Below are positions 1 through 6,735 of a DNA stretch of 6,905 nucleotides, one piece after another. The DNA lies in the NCBI GenBank assembly GCA_030642585.1, contig DAOWNN010000121.1, positions 1 to 6,905 of the forward strand, written 5' to 3'. Under the pieces are notes generated by a model that saw nothing but the letters and a program-made list of their open reading frames with translations, was not told the origin of the DNA and ran no database searches. The position numbers were made by a program, and so were the translations under genes. Source of the stretch: Bacteroidota bacterium (GTDB lineage Bacteria > Bacteroidota > Bacteroidia > Bacteroidales > VadinHA17). Within the stretch, counting starts at the first letter, position 1; each line of letters begins with the position of its first letter.

Positions 1-1727
1 ACAAGACTATTGAATTGATGAAAGAACGGTTTGGAGGGAATGTGGTTTTAGTACAATTTCCGGTAGATGAGGGTACCGGATTCAATTCAATCATCGATGT
101 GATCACCATGAAGATGTATAAATACGGACCTGATGGTGGCACTCCTGAAATCCTCGAAATTCCGGATGACCAAAAAGACAGAGCTAATGAGTTGCACAAT
201 GAACTTGTCGAAAAAGCAGCTGAAAACGATGAAGCACTGATGGAGCTTTTCTTTGAAAACGAATCACTTACCGAGGATGAAATGAGAAAAGGGATCAAAA
301 TGGGTCTTGTGCAACGGGGAATATTCCCTGTTTTCTGTGCATCTGCAAGAAGTAATATGGGAGTAGCAAGAATAATGGAGTTTATTGTAAATGCTGCCCC
401 TGCACCAGATGATATGCCAGCTCCGAAAAATAATGAAGAACAGGAAATAAAATGTGATGCTTCCGGACCTGCCTCTCTATTCATGTTTAAGGCATCTCTT
501 GAGGAACATATTGGAGAAGTCAATTTCTTTAAAGTTATGTCGGGAGAGATTAAAGAAGGAATCGACCTTATCAATACTCATAGTTCAAACAAAGAAAGAA
601 TATCGCAAATATTTGTTTCTGCAGGAAAGAAAAGAAATAAAGTTGCCACAATGGTAGCTGGAGACATAGGTGCAACCGTGAAACTAAAAAGCACAAAAAC
701 CAATCATACATTAAATGCACCGGGTCAGGACTGGTCATTCAGCCCAATCAATTTCCCGGAGCCAAAATACAGGGCTGCTATCAAAACCAAAAGTGAGGGA
801 GATGAAGAAAAGCTAGGTGAAGCATTGACCCGTATGCATGAGGAGGATCCTACTATTATTATAGAATATTCAAAAGAACTTAAACAAATAATTATTCATG
901 GTCAGGGTGAATATCACCTCAATATTCTAAAATGGCATTTGGACAATGAATTCAAAGTTGAAACAGATTTCATTGCTCCTAAAATACCTTATCGAGAAAC
1001 CATCACCAGGATAGCCCAGGCTGACTATCGCCATAAGAAACAATCAGGCGGTGCCGGTCAGTTTGGTGAAGTGCATATGATAATTGAACCCTATAAAGAA
1101 GGAGCTCCAGATCCTACTGTTTATAAGGTAAACGGGAGAGATCTAAAAGTTTCTGTAAGGAACAAAGATATCCATGACCTTCCCTGGGGAGGGAAACTGG
1201 TATTCTACAATTGTATAGTAGGTGGCTCTATCGACGCCCGCTTTCTTCCTGCCATTTTGAAAGGTATAATGGAAAAAATTGAAGAGGGACCATTGACAGG
1301 ATCCTATGCAAGAGATATACGGGTAGCTGTATATGATGGTAAAATGCATCCTGTTGATTCAAACGAAATTTCTTTTAAGCTTGCCGGAAGAAATGCTTTC
1401 AGTGCTGCATTCAAAATTGCCGGACCGAAGATCATGGAGCCCATCTATGAAGTTGATATCCTTGTTCCTTCCGACCGGATGGGAGATGTTATGAGTGATT
1501 TGCAAGGACGAAGGGGGATTGTTCTGGGAATGAGTAGTGAAAAAGGCTTTGAAAAAATTTCAGCCAAAGTGCCACTGGCTGAGATGAATAAGTATTCCAC
1601 TGCCCTTAGCTCCCTCACAAACGGACGCGCTATGTACGGCATGAAATTCTCAGAATATACACAGGTGCCGGGAGATCTTCAGGAAGAACTTCTAAAAGCA
1701 TATGCGGCGGAGCAGGAGGAGGAATAA
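1..1727 (+). CDS. fusA2: EF-G2-type translation elongation factor (EF-G paralogue), 5'-truncated
   Basis: This is the C-terminal part of an EF-G-family ribosomal translocase. The reading frame is open from base 3, so the true start and about 145 residues (P-loop, switch regions, NKxD) lie left of the window. The TTG at 15 is not the start. Residues below are counted from base 15. G' and the end of the G domain cover about 1-130, with the G5-like Ser-Ala-Arg at 342-350. Domain II is about 150-250, domain III 255-325 (HGQGEYHL), domain IV 330-460 (YRETIT, KKQSGGAGQFGE, and the tip histidine at residue 445 in MHPVDSNE), and domain V 465-560 (GDVMSDLQGRRG). Between QSGG and the later VGG, domain IV has 60 residues against 34 in E. 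coli EF-G as I recall it. That is 26 extra, which fits Bacteroides EF-G2, a paralogue reported to translocate without GTP hydrolysis and to accumulate in carbon starvation. EF-G identity is near certain. The EF-G2 subtype is strongly inferred, but the GTPase motifs are not visible. Confidence 0.95.
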   Translation, partial: KTIELMKERFGGNVVLVQFPVDEGTGFNSIIDVITMKMYKYGPDGGTPEILEIPDDQKDRANELHNELVEKAAENDEALMELFFENESLTEDEMRKGIKMGLVQRGIFPVFCASARSNMGVARIMEFIVNAAPAPDDMPAPKNNEEQEIKCDASGPASLFMFKASLEEHIGEVNFFKVMSGEIKEGIDLINTHSSNKERISQIFVSAGKKRNKVATMVAGDIGATVKLKSTKTNHTLNAPGQDWSFSPINFPEPKYRAAIKTKSEGDEEKLGEALTRMHEEDPTIIIEYSKELKQIIIHGQGEYHLNILKWHLDNEFKVETDFIAPKIPYRETITRIAQADYRHKKQSGGAGQFGEVHMIIEPYKEGAPDPTVYKVNGRDLKVSVRNKDIHDLPWGGKLVFYNCIVGGSIDARFLPAILKGIMEKIEEGPLTGSYARDIRVAVYDGKMHPVDSNEISFKLAGRNAFSAAFKIAGPKIMEPIYEVDILVPSDRMGDVMSDLQGRRGIVLGMSSEKGFEKISAKVPLAEMNKYSTALSSLTNGRAMYGMKFSEYTQVPGDLQEELLKAYAAEQEEE

Positions 1728-1741
1728 AGAATTAGGTCTAG

Positions 1742-1762
1742 AAGTCCAATAGTCAAAAGTCG
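1742..1762. repeat. degenerate heptamer repeat in a convergent intergenic gap
   Basis: Three consecutive 7-base units, aagtcca, atagtca and aaagtcg, fit a consensus near AAAGTCA and are followed by a partial unit. They lie in the 65-base gap between the convergent elongation factor and permease genes. Such short AGTC-containing heptamers look like a relic of a tandem repeat tract. With three imperfect units, chance is not excluded. I see no convincing rho-independent terminator in this gap for either gene. Confidence 0.3.
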
Positions 1763-1792
1763 AAAAGTGAGGAGAATGAAGAGGGAATGGAA

Positions 1793-3151
1793 TTACTCTT
1801 TCGATCTTCTTATAAAGATAAAATAAGCCGGGATGCCTGCAGCTATGGTTCCCAGTGCAATGGATGATTCAAGCGGACGCTCAAAAAAAGCCAGGCATAG
1901 TATTACCACACCTACAATTATGTAGATTGCCGGAACAACAGGGTATCCCCTCATAATAAACTTGCTTTGTCCACTCTTTCTGAGTTTAAACACTCCAATC
2001 ACTGAAAGAATTGGAAAAATTCCAAGAGAAAAGCCCATAAAGGTTAATATCTGCTCAAAAGTACCTGACAAAACCAGGATTATGGCTATGAGACTCTGAA
2101 TGAGAATGGCTATATAAGGGACATTGGTTTTAGGATTTACCCTTGAAGCAAAGCGAAAGAAATGTCCATTTTTCGCCATTGCATAGTATATTCTTGGTCC
2201 CAGGATGATAAATGCACTGATAGAGGAAAAAAGTGCAAATGAAACAAGCAGGGAAAAAATGCTTCCCCAGCCTGGTCCAAACAGCTTTCCCATTGCCAGA
2301 CCCCCTATAGAAATTACTCCCTGCATCTCATCATTGGGGATGGCGTAAACGAACAAAATATTCAATAACACATAGAAAAGAATAACCATTCCTGTACCTA
2401 TCAATAATGAAAGAGGCAGATTCCTTGTAGGGTTTTTTATTTCTGATCCTATATAAGTAGATGCATTCCAACCACTATATGCAAAGCTTATCCACAAAAA
2501 AGAAAGTCCAATGGTTTTCCAACCTGAAAAATTAAAATTAAAATCAGGGGCCTGATGAAAATGAGCCATATCGCCCTTTCCAAACATGAACCCAACAATC
2601 AGAATTCCAACAATTAATACGATCTTATAGAGGGTAAGTCCGTTTTGCACCCTGGACCCAAACTGAATTCCCCGCATATGAACCAGTGTAAATATAAGTA
2701 TGATAGAAACTGAAACAATCCTTCTGATATTTTGAGGATCTGAGATACCAACTGCTTCACCCAGGACATAAATCCCTGGCAGGGCACGAAAAAAATATTC
2801 ACTAAATCCAATTGATGCAGCAGCTATGGGAGCAGAAAAACCAACAATGAAGGAGACCCATCCACTCAGGAAACCAGCCATAGGATGGAACAATTTAGAA
2901 AGAAAAATATATTCCCCGCCTGCTTCAGGGAAGGCTGCACCAAGTTCACCATAACACATTGCCCCGAAGAGGGCCATGATGCCGGCAGCAAGCCAAAGAA
3001 GGATCATTAATACGGGATTCCCCAGATCGGCCAAAAGCAAACCTGAAGTCACAAAAATACCTGTGCCAATCATATTGGCTACAACGATATTCGTAACCGG
3101 GAAGAGGCCCAATTTCCTTTTTAAACCTTCATTCTGTTCTGCTTGTTTCAT
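1793..3151 (-). CDS. APC-superfamily amino acid permease (LAT/SteT-like)
   Basis: This is a 452-residue inner-membrane protein with about 12 hydrophobic segments, the usual size and layout of an amino acid/polyamine/organocation transporter. Family marks include the unwound TM1 motif IGTGIF at residues 28-33 (usually GSGIF or GTGIF), which in relatives contacts the substrate amine and carboxylate. Others are CYGELGAAFPEAGGEY at 66-81 after TM2, and FAYSGWNASTYIGSEIKNP at 223-241 spanning TM6 and the following loop, where relatives read GEEVKNP. The closest characterised types are L-type transporter-like exchangers such as the Bacillus Ser/Thr exchanger SteT, but the substrate cannot be read from sequence. 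The ATG at 3149-3151 places a short polar N-terminus before TM1. No Shine-Dalgarno sequence is seen, as is normal in Bacteroidetes. It lies 121 bases downstream of the 534-residue gene on the same strand and may have its own promoter. The gene is close to 48% GC in places and shows no damage. Confidence 0.93.
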   Translation of the reverse strand: MKQAEQNEGLKRKLGLFPVTNIVVANMIGTGIFVTSGLLLADLGNPVLMILLWLAAGIMALFGAMCYGELGAAFPEAGGEYIFLSKLFHPMAGFLSGWVSFIVGFSAPIAAASIGFSEYFFRALPGIYVLGEAVGISDPQNIRRIVSVSIILIFTLVHMRGIQFGSRVQNGLTLYKIVLIVGILIVGFMFGKGDMAHFHQAPDFNFNFSGWKTIGLSFLWISFAYSGWNASTYIGSEIKNPTRNLPLSLLIGTGMVILFYVLLNILFVYAIPNDEMQGVISIGGLAMGKLFGPGWGSIFSLLVSFALFSSISAFIILGPRIYYAMAKNGHFFRFASRVNPKTNVPYIAILIQSLIAIILVLSGTFEQILTFMGFSLGIFPILSVIGVFKLRKSGQSKFIMRGYPVVPAIYIIVGVVILCLAFFERPLESSIALGTIAAGIPAYFIFIRRSKE

Positions 3152-3189
3152 TACTTATAATTCAATAAGCTTCAGTCCCAAAAAACAAA

Positions 3190-3272
3190 AGAATCTCCTC
3201 AGGGTATTAGGTAGTCTGGATCCCTGTGGGTCTGTCTCAAAAAGTTCAAAAGCAGTCATTCTGAATCATGTC
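3190..3272. repeat. repeat-like intergenic relic (possible IS end or dispersed repeat)
   Basis: This gap is visibly unlike its AT-rich left and right flanks. In plus-strand order it holds agaatctcctcagggt, then tctgtctcaaaaagttc, then agtcattctgaatc. From memory, the phrases CTGTCTCAAAAAGT and GTCATTCTGA recur in Bacteroidetes intergenic repeats and at some transposon ends. An imperfect inverted pair, caggg (from 3200) and ccctg (from 3222), is also present. There is no transposase or target duplication, so I read this as a decayed copy. The TGA stop of the 534-residue gene (3273-3275) sits at its edge. The repeat identity is inference from pattern memory. Confidence 0.3.
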
Positions 3273-4877
3273 TCACTGATTTAATATAATTGCAGTATCT
3301 AACAAAACTGGCGCCCACTCACCATCTTCATAAGCAAACTCAGGGACTTTAATTATGCCCATAGAACTATTAATATACCTGATGGTGTCCAGATGAAATA
3401 CTTCTTTAATTGAGGCATGATCTACGTCCCGATCAACTATAAAATTAAAAATGGCCGTATCAGCGTTAAACCAATTCTCATTTGCCACATGATAAAATTT
3501 AATCAGATTACTATATACAGCATACACTCTGACATTCTGTTTTGAGAACATTGTAATAACTTTCGCATCCCAGTAACTACCGACCCCTTTTAGCAAACCT
3601 TCTTTCCGGGCAATTGCATCAATATTTTTTACTTTATCAGGATAAAACTCCGAATAAGCTTTTAATCTGGTTACTGAGAAACCACTTATAATCAATATAA
3701 TATAATACCCTGCTAACACAGAAATACCTAAAATACATAATCTATTAAACCACAATTTAGATCTAATAATAAGTAATGGTAAATTCAGAATACCCAAATA
3801 ATAAGGATAGATATTATACCTGAGGCAATCGATTCCGGTATAATTACCATTAACTAAAGGGACTACTATCACCATAAGCGAGAATAAAGCAGAAAACAAA
3901 AAATAAAAGGACAAATCATTAAATTTCTTCTTTTGTATAACACTATTCGCGCTTATAACTGCACCAATAATTAATGAAAGGATTGCTATAAAAAGAATAA
4001 AAGAATTTAGATTAAACCGGAAAATGCTACTTGATATATGTTTTATATAAAGTTGAGTGGATTCAAATATATCAGCAAATACAAACATCTTATGATTAGA
4101 ACCAAAACTTATAGCATCAAGATTTCTTATCAAAACAAAACCTATAATTCCCAAAATCGATGACAATGCCGTTAATCCACCCGCAAGCAATAGTTTTTTC
4201 TTATCGTAGGGTGATTTTTTAAAGAAAAAAGATAGCCCTAAAATCGGGAAAGTAATGGATATAAGCATCAATTGATCAGATAATACTCCTAAAAAACTTA
4301 TTATAAATAATAAAACAAGATATATCCTTACACTATTTTTCAAATAAAGGATAAACAACAAATAACATAGCAATGACAGTGTAAAAACGCTTGTATGAAA
4401 GGAATTTATTAACAAAAAAAATGACAGGTACATATCATGGTTAATTATAGTTACTACTAAAAACATAGCTAATAACAGGTTTGACATAGCTGTCAGAATA
4501 TTTACCTTTTCATTATCGAGTATTTGAATCAAAATTGCTCTGTACAGAATAATTATTGCCACATATTGTATCACTGCGAAAAATACCGTACTCCATAAAA
4601 AACTACCTGTAATGAACATTAAAATAAAATAAACAGGCATATCAGGGAAAAAGTTGGGTGAAGGATTGAGGTGCCATCCGGCTATTGATCCTCCATCGAT
4701 AAACAAATCTTTGTAGATGGAAGGTAAATACAAGGTATCCGAAGAAAAAAACCATGTATATGAATACTCATCAAGTGTACAAAAAACTGAAAGTATTAAA
4801 AATACAACTAGCAGCAGACTGCCATAATAAATATAATTGCCAGAAAGAAAATGATTAACGATCTGCCTTTTACTCAC
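3273..4877 (-). CDS. multi-spanning membrane protein, candidate GT-C-fold glycosyltransferase
   Basis: This is a 534-residue integral membrane protein with about 11 to 13 hydrophobic segments between residues 19 and 400, then a soluble tail of about 135 residues. The first large loop, after TM1, carries SSDTLYLPSIYKDLF (acidic Asp47) and NPSPNFFPDMPVY at 71-83. An acidic residue in this loop is where GT-C enzymes (ArnT, PMT and oligosaccharyltransferase types) place the catalytic base. A CLRYNIYPYY segment at 351-360 recalls the Arg-Tyr motif before a late helix in that fold. The tail (GSYWDAKVITMFSKQNVRVYAV, 433-454) resembles the end of unnamed bacterial membrane proteins I cannot assign to a Pfam family. 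The start is GTG at 4875-4877. An in-frame TAA lies 24 bases upstream with no ATG between, and the next Met (80) would delete TM1. The gene is strikingly AT-rich: two 60-base blocks counted by hand gave 25-27% GC. The membrane call is firm; the enzyme class is a suggestion. Confidence 0.85.
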   Translation of the reverse strand: MSKRQIVNHFLSGNYIYYGSLLLVVFLILSVFCTLDEYSYTWFFSSDTLYLPSIYKDLFIDGGSIAGWHLNPSPNFFPDMPVYFILMFITGSFLWSTVFFAVIQYVAIIILYRAILIQILDNEKVNILTAMSNLLLAMFLVVTIINHDMYLSFFLLINSFHTSVFTLSLLCYLLFILYLKNSVRIYLVLLFIISFLGVLSDQLMLISITFPILGLSFFFKKSPYDKKKLLLAGGLTALSSILGIIGFVLIRNLDAISFGSNHKMFVFADIFESTQLYIKHISSSIFRFNLNSFILFIAILSLIIGAVISANSVIQKKKFNDLSFYFLFSALFSLMVIVVPLVNGNYTGIDCLRYNIYPYYLGILNLPLLIIRSKLWFNRLCILGISVLAGYYIILIISGFSVTRLKAYSEFYPDKVKNIDAIARKEGLLKGVGSYWDAKVITMFSKQNVRVYAVYSNLIKFYHVANENWFNADTAIFNFIVDRDVDHASIKEVFHLDTIRYINSSMGIIKVPEFAYEDGEWAPVLLDTAIILNQ

Positions 4878-4933
4878 TTGAAGGTTTTTTTGCTCGCGTT
4901 ATGAATAGTGTTTAATATATAATATTCAGGTAT

Positions 4934-5593
4934 CTACTTTTTAACAATACTAATAGAAACTCCTGCACTGCTTATCCTTACAATTTTCGTTTCCAGGCCC
5001 TGGTCTGTTTTTAGGGCATCCAGGAAATCCTGCATTTCCCTTCCCGCATTTAATACATTATGGGCGGTTATAACTCCTCCTGGTTTTACCCTATGCCTTA
5101 CAAGTTGTAGAAACTCCATATAATCTGGTTTCCATGCATCTAAAAATATAAAGTCAAATTCTCCTTCAATTTTTGGAATTTCCTTAAACGCATCACAAAT
5201 TCTTGCATCAATTACCTTATCTAAACCAGCCTTCTTAAAGTTTTTCCGTGCTTCTTCTGCTCTTTTTCTTTCTATCTCAAGTGTAATTAGTTCACCTCCT
5301 GTTTCCTGGAATGCAAGACCTAACCACAATCCTGAATAGCCATTTGATGTTCCGATTTCAAGTCCCCTTTGATATTTATTTTCAATGATCAGGTCATGCA
5401 GGAAGCGACCATCGGCTGCAGGAATATTCATTCCTCCATATGTACGCGGAAGATTTTTCAACATGGGAAGGACTCTGGTATTGTTTATATCTGCAAAGGG
5501 GGTTTTGTCTGTCTGTGACAAACCCATTGTCTGTAATAAAACAATAAACAAAATACTTATTCCTATAGCTTTCCATCCATTAAATTTTCTCAT
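4934..5593 (-). CDS. O-methyltransferase-like SAM-dependent protein with N-terminal signal sequence
   Basis: This 219-residue protein has two parts. Residues 1-28 form a basic start (MRKFNGWK), a hydrophobic stretch at 9-22 and a possible signal peptidase I site after Ser26, before Gln27. Residues 50-219 are a class I methyltransferase domain of the catechol/caffeoyl-CoA O-methyltransferase type. The SAM motif is LEIGTSNGYSG (78-88), with Glu106 (ITLEIE) for the ribose and Asp134 (CDAF) near the adenine. Post-motif LDAWKPDY starts with the likely metal ligand Asp152. GGVITAHNV (172-180) has His178-Asn179 where catechol-type enzymes have Asp-Asn. The natural acceptor is unknown. An exported SAM enzyme is odd because SAM is cytoplasmic; the segment may instead act as an inner-membrane anchor. 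ATG at 5591-5593 is the start. It lies 47 bases after the secreted 330-residue gene and 56 before the membrane-protein gene, so co-transcription is plausible. Stop is TAG. Confidence 0.88.
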   Translation of the reverse strand: MRKFNGWKAIGISILFIVLLQTMGLSQTDKTPFADINNTRVLPMLKNLPRTYGGMNIPAADGRFLHDLIIENKYQRGLEIGTSNGYSGLWLGLAFQETGGELITLEIERKRAEEARKNFKKAGLDKVIDARICDAFKEIPKIEGEFDFIFLDAWKPDYMEFLQLVRHRVKPGGVITAHNVLNAGREMQDFLDALKTDQGLETKIVRISSAGVSISIVKK

Positions 5594-5640
5594 AATTCTT
5601 GTATCTATTTTAAAATGACTTAAACAGTCGACCTATTTTA

Positions 5641-6633
5641 TTATTCAGGACCAATAAATTCACTCTTTAGGATATGATCCAGGATTCCCGGAAATTTATC
5701 TTCAATATCCTCAATACTCTTATATCCGAAAACAAAAGAAATAGCGATTGGATCTGCTCGATAATCAGTATGTCCCTCGTAAAATCCATATCTCATAATA
5801 AAATATGGAATCATTTCACCGGTGTGAATAAAAGAAAGCTTTTTTATTAGCCGTGAGAACTCTTCCTCTGTAAGCCGTGGATATACTTTCCTCAAATACT
5901 TCACTTCCTGCTCTGTCATATTCCGACTCATTTCAATCTGCCAGTAGCCAAGAATTTCATCATTGAAAATAGAGTTTTGCCATCCTTTTGCACCCCAGAA
6001 CTTAAGATCAACAATTTTATTGTTGTATTTAATTGCCTTAACAGTTCCCCTGTCTGAATCTTTTTTTACAATAAGAATTAGATTGAACACATGAAAAAGT
6101 GGCTTGGCAAGCTCCGGATGAGTTAATCCTATTTTTGCAACCCGTATATTATCGCCTTTTAAGACGGATATCAAATTTTCATGTTCACTTATGAACCCCG
6201 AACCTGAATATTGCCCAGGGCGGCCATCTCTGGTAATTTCTGACACTGGTTTGCCAGTTACAGTTGTAATTTTATCCAATTCCTCCAATGAGTGAAGTCC
6301 TGTTTTGGCAAGGGTAGGAAAATCATTGGAATCTACTTCTAACTGGCTCCCTTTCCCATACCATTTACGATGAAGATAATCTTGAGGTTCTCCATTTTCA
6401 ATAGTTACAGGAATAATTGTATATTTATTATCTGGGGTAAGACCTATTACATATTCTAAACCTGACCTGGCAACCAGGGGTGAAGGTATTTCCGGACATT
6501 CATCATACAAATAGGGATAAACAAAATAACTTCTGCCCTCATGTTTTAGCTGGGATACAGTATTTTGAGCATGTAAGGCCTGCACTAAAATATGTGCAAC
6601 CAAAATCCATAAGATCAATCTATTTATTTTCAT
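5641..6633 (-). CDS. secreted protein of unknown function
   Basis: I do not recognise a named domain in this 330-residue protein. Residues 1-22 are a clear Sec signal peptide: a Lys/Arg start, a hydrophobic core ILWILVAHILV, and LHA before Gln23 as the signal peptidase I site. There is no lipobox cysteine, so a soluble periplasmic or secreted product is likely. The mature part has no membrane segments, mixes beta-rich stretches (GLEYVIGLTPDNKYTIIPV, 58-76) with a charged, probably helical region around 237-270 (MTEQEVKYLRKVYPRLTEEE), and ends in a conserved-looking block, MIPYFIMRYGFYEGHTDYRADP. I recall similar C-termini in uncharacterised Bacteroidetes proteins, but no function. ATG at 6631-6633 is chosen because it begins the signal peptide. 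The stop is a tandem TAA TAA. It is the first gene of the minus-strand run, beside the exported methyltransferase-like gene, and a weak promoter lies upstream. Confidence 0.85.
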   Translation of the reverse strand: MKINRLILWILVAHILVQALHAQNTVSQLKHEGRSYFVYPYLYDECPEIPSPLVARSGLEYVIGLTPDNKYTIIPVTIENGEPQDYLHRKWYGKGSQLEVDSNDFPTLAKTGLHSLEELDKITTVTGKPVSEITRDGRPGQYSGSGFISEHENLISVLKGDNIRVAKIGLTHPELAKPLFHVFNLILIVKKDSDRGTVKAIKYNNKIVDLKFWGAKGWQNSIFNDEILGYWQIEMSRNMTEQEVKYLRKVYPRLTEEEFSRLIKKLSFIHTGEMIPYFIMRYGFYEGHTDYRADPIAISFVFGYKSIEDIEDKFPGILDHILKSEFIGPE

Positions 6634-6704
6634 TATCGTGTTTTTACCTAATTGGATGTAGCATGAAAATCCTAGATTAGTAATTACTTTACTTTTTGTA
6701 AGTC

Positions 6705-6734
6705 TAAAATTACAATTTTCTATCTTGTAATCAA
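6705..6734 (-). promoter_or_regulatory. weak candidate Bacteroidetes-type promoter for the secreted-protein gene
   Basis: Read on the minus strand, TTG at 6732-6734 is followed after 19 bases by TAATTTTA at 6705-6712. This fits seven of eight positions of the Bacteroidetes -7 element TAnnTTTG, at about the usual spacing from the -33 TTG. It would give a leader of roughly 65 bases before the ATG at 6633. The DNA is so AT-rich that chance matches are common. The divergent gene has an even weaker match (tactttttg, 6690-6698, one base too long). No operator palindrome is evident. Confidence 0.25.
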
Positions 6735-6735
6735 T

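Noticed and set aside
15..20. TTG/ATG as a start for the elongation factor
   Set aside because: The frame is open to the window edge and the visible protein begins inside the G domain, so the real start is upstream.
1143..1642. Short minus-strand open frames inside the elongation factor gene
   Set aside because: They overlap strongly conserved EF-G coding sequence in the opposite strand and encode no coherent protein.
1776..1802. Possible terminator hairpin gaagag / ctcttt at the convergent gap
   Set aside because: The stem is only about six pairs including a G-T, the loop is 12 bases and no T-run follows on either strand.
2976..3284. 102-codon open frame on the plus strand
   Set aside because: It lies antisense to the start of the clearly real permease gene and runs on through the repeat-like gap. 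The product has no recognisable domain or signal, so it is a shadow frame.
5385..5618. 77-codon plus-strand frame opposite the methyltransferase N-terminus
   Set aside because: It is antisense to the signal-sequence region, where hydrophobic codons readily give open complementary frames. No leader or homology is apparent.
5610..5635. Short palindromes (gtcgac, gact...agtc) after the secreted-protein gene
   Set aside because: Stems are four to six bases in AT-rich DNA with no T-tract; not supportable as a terminator or operator.
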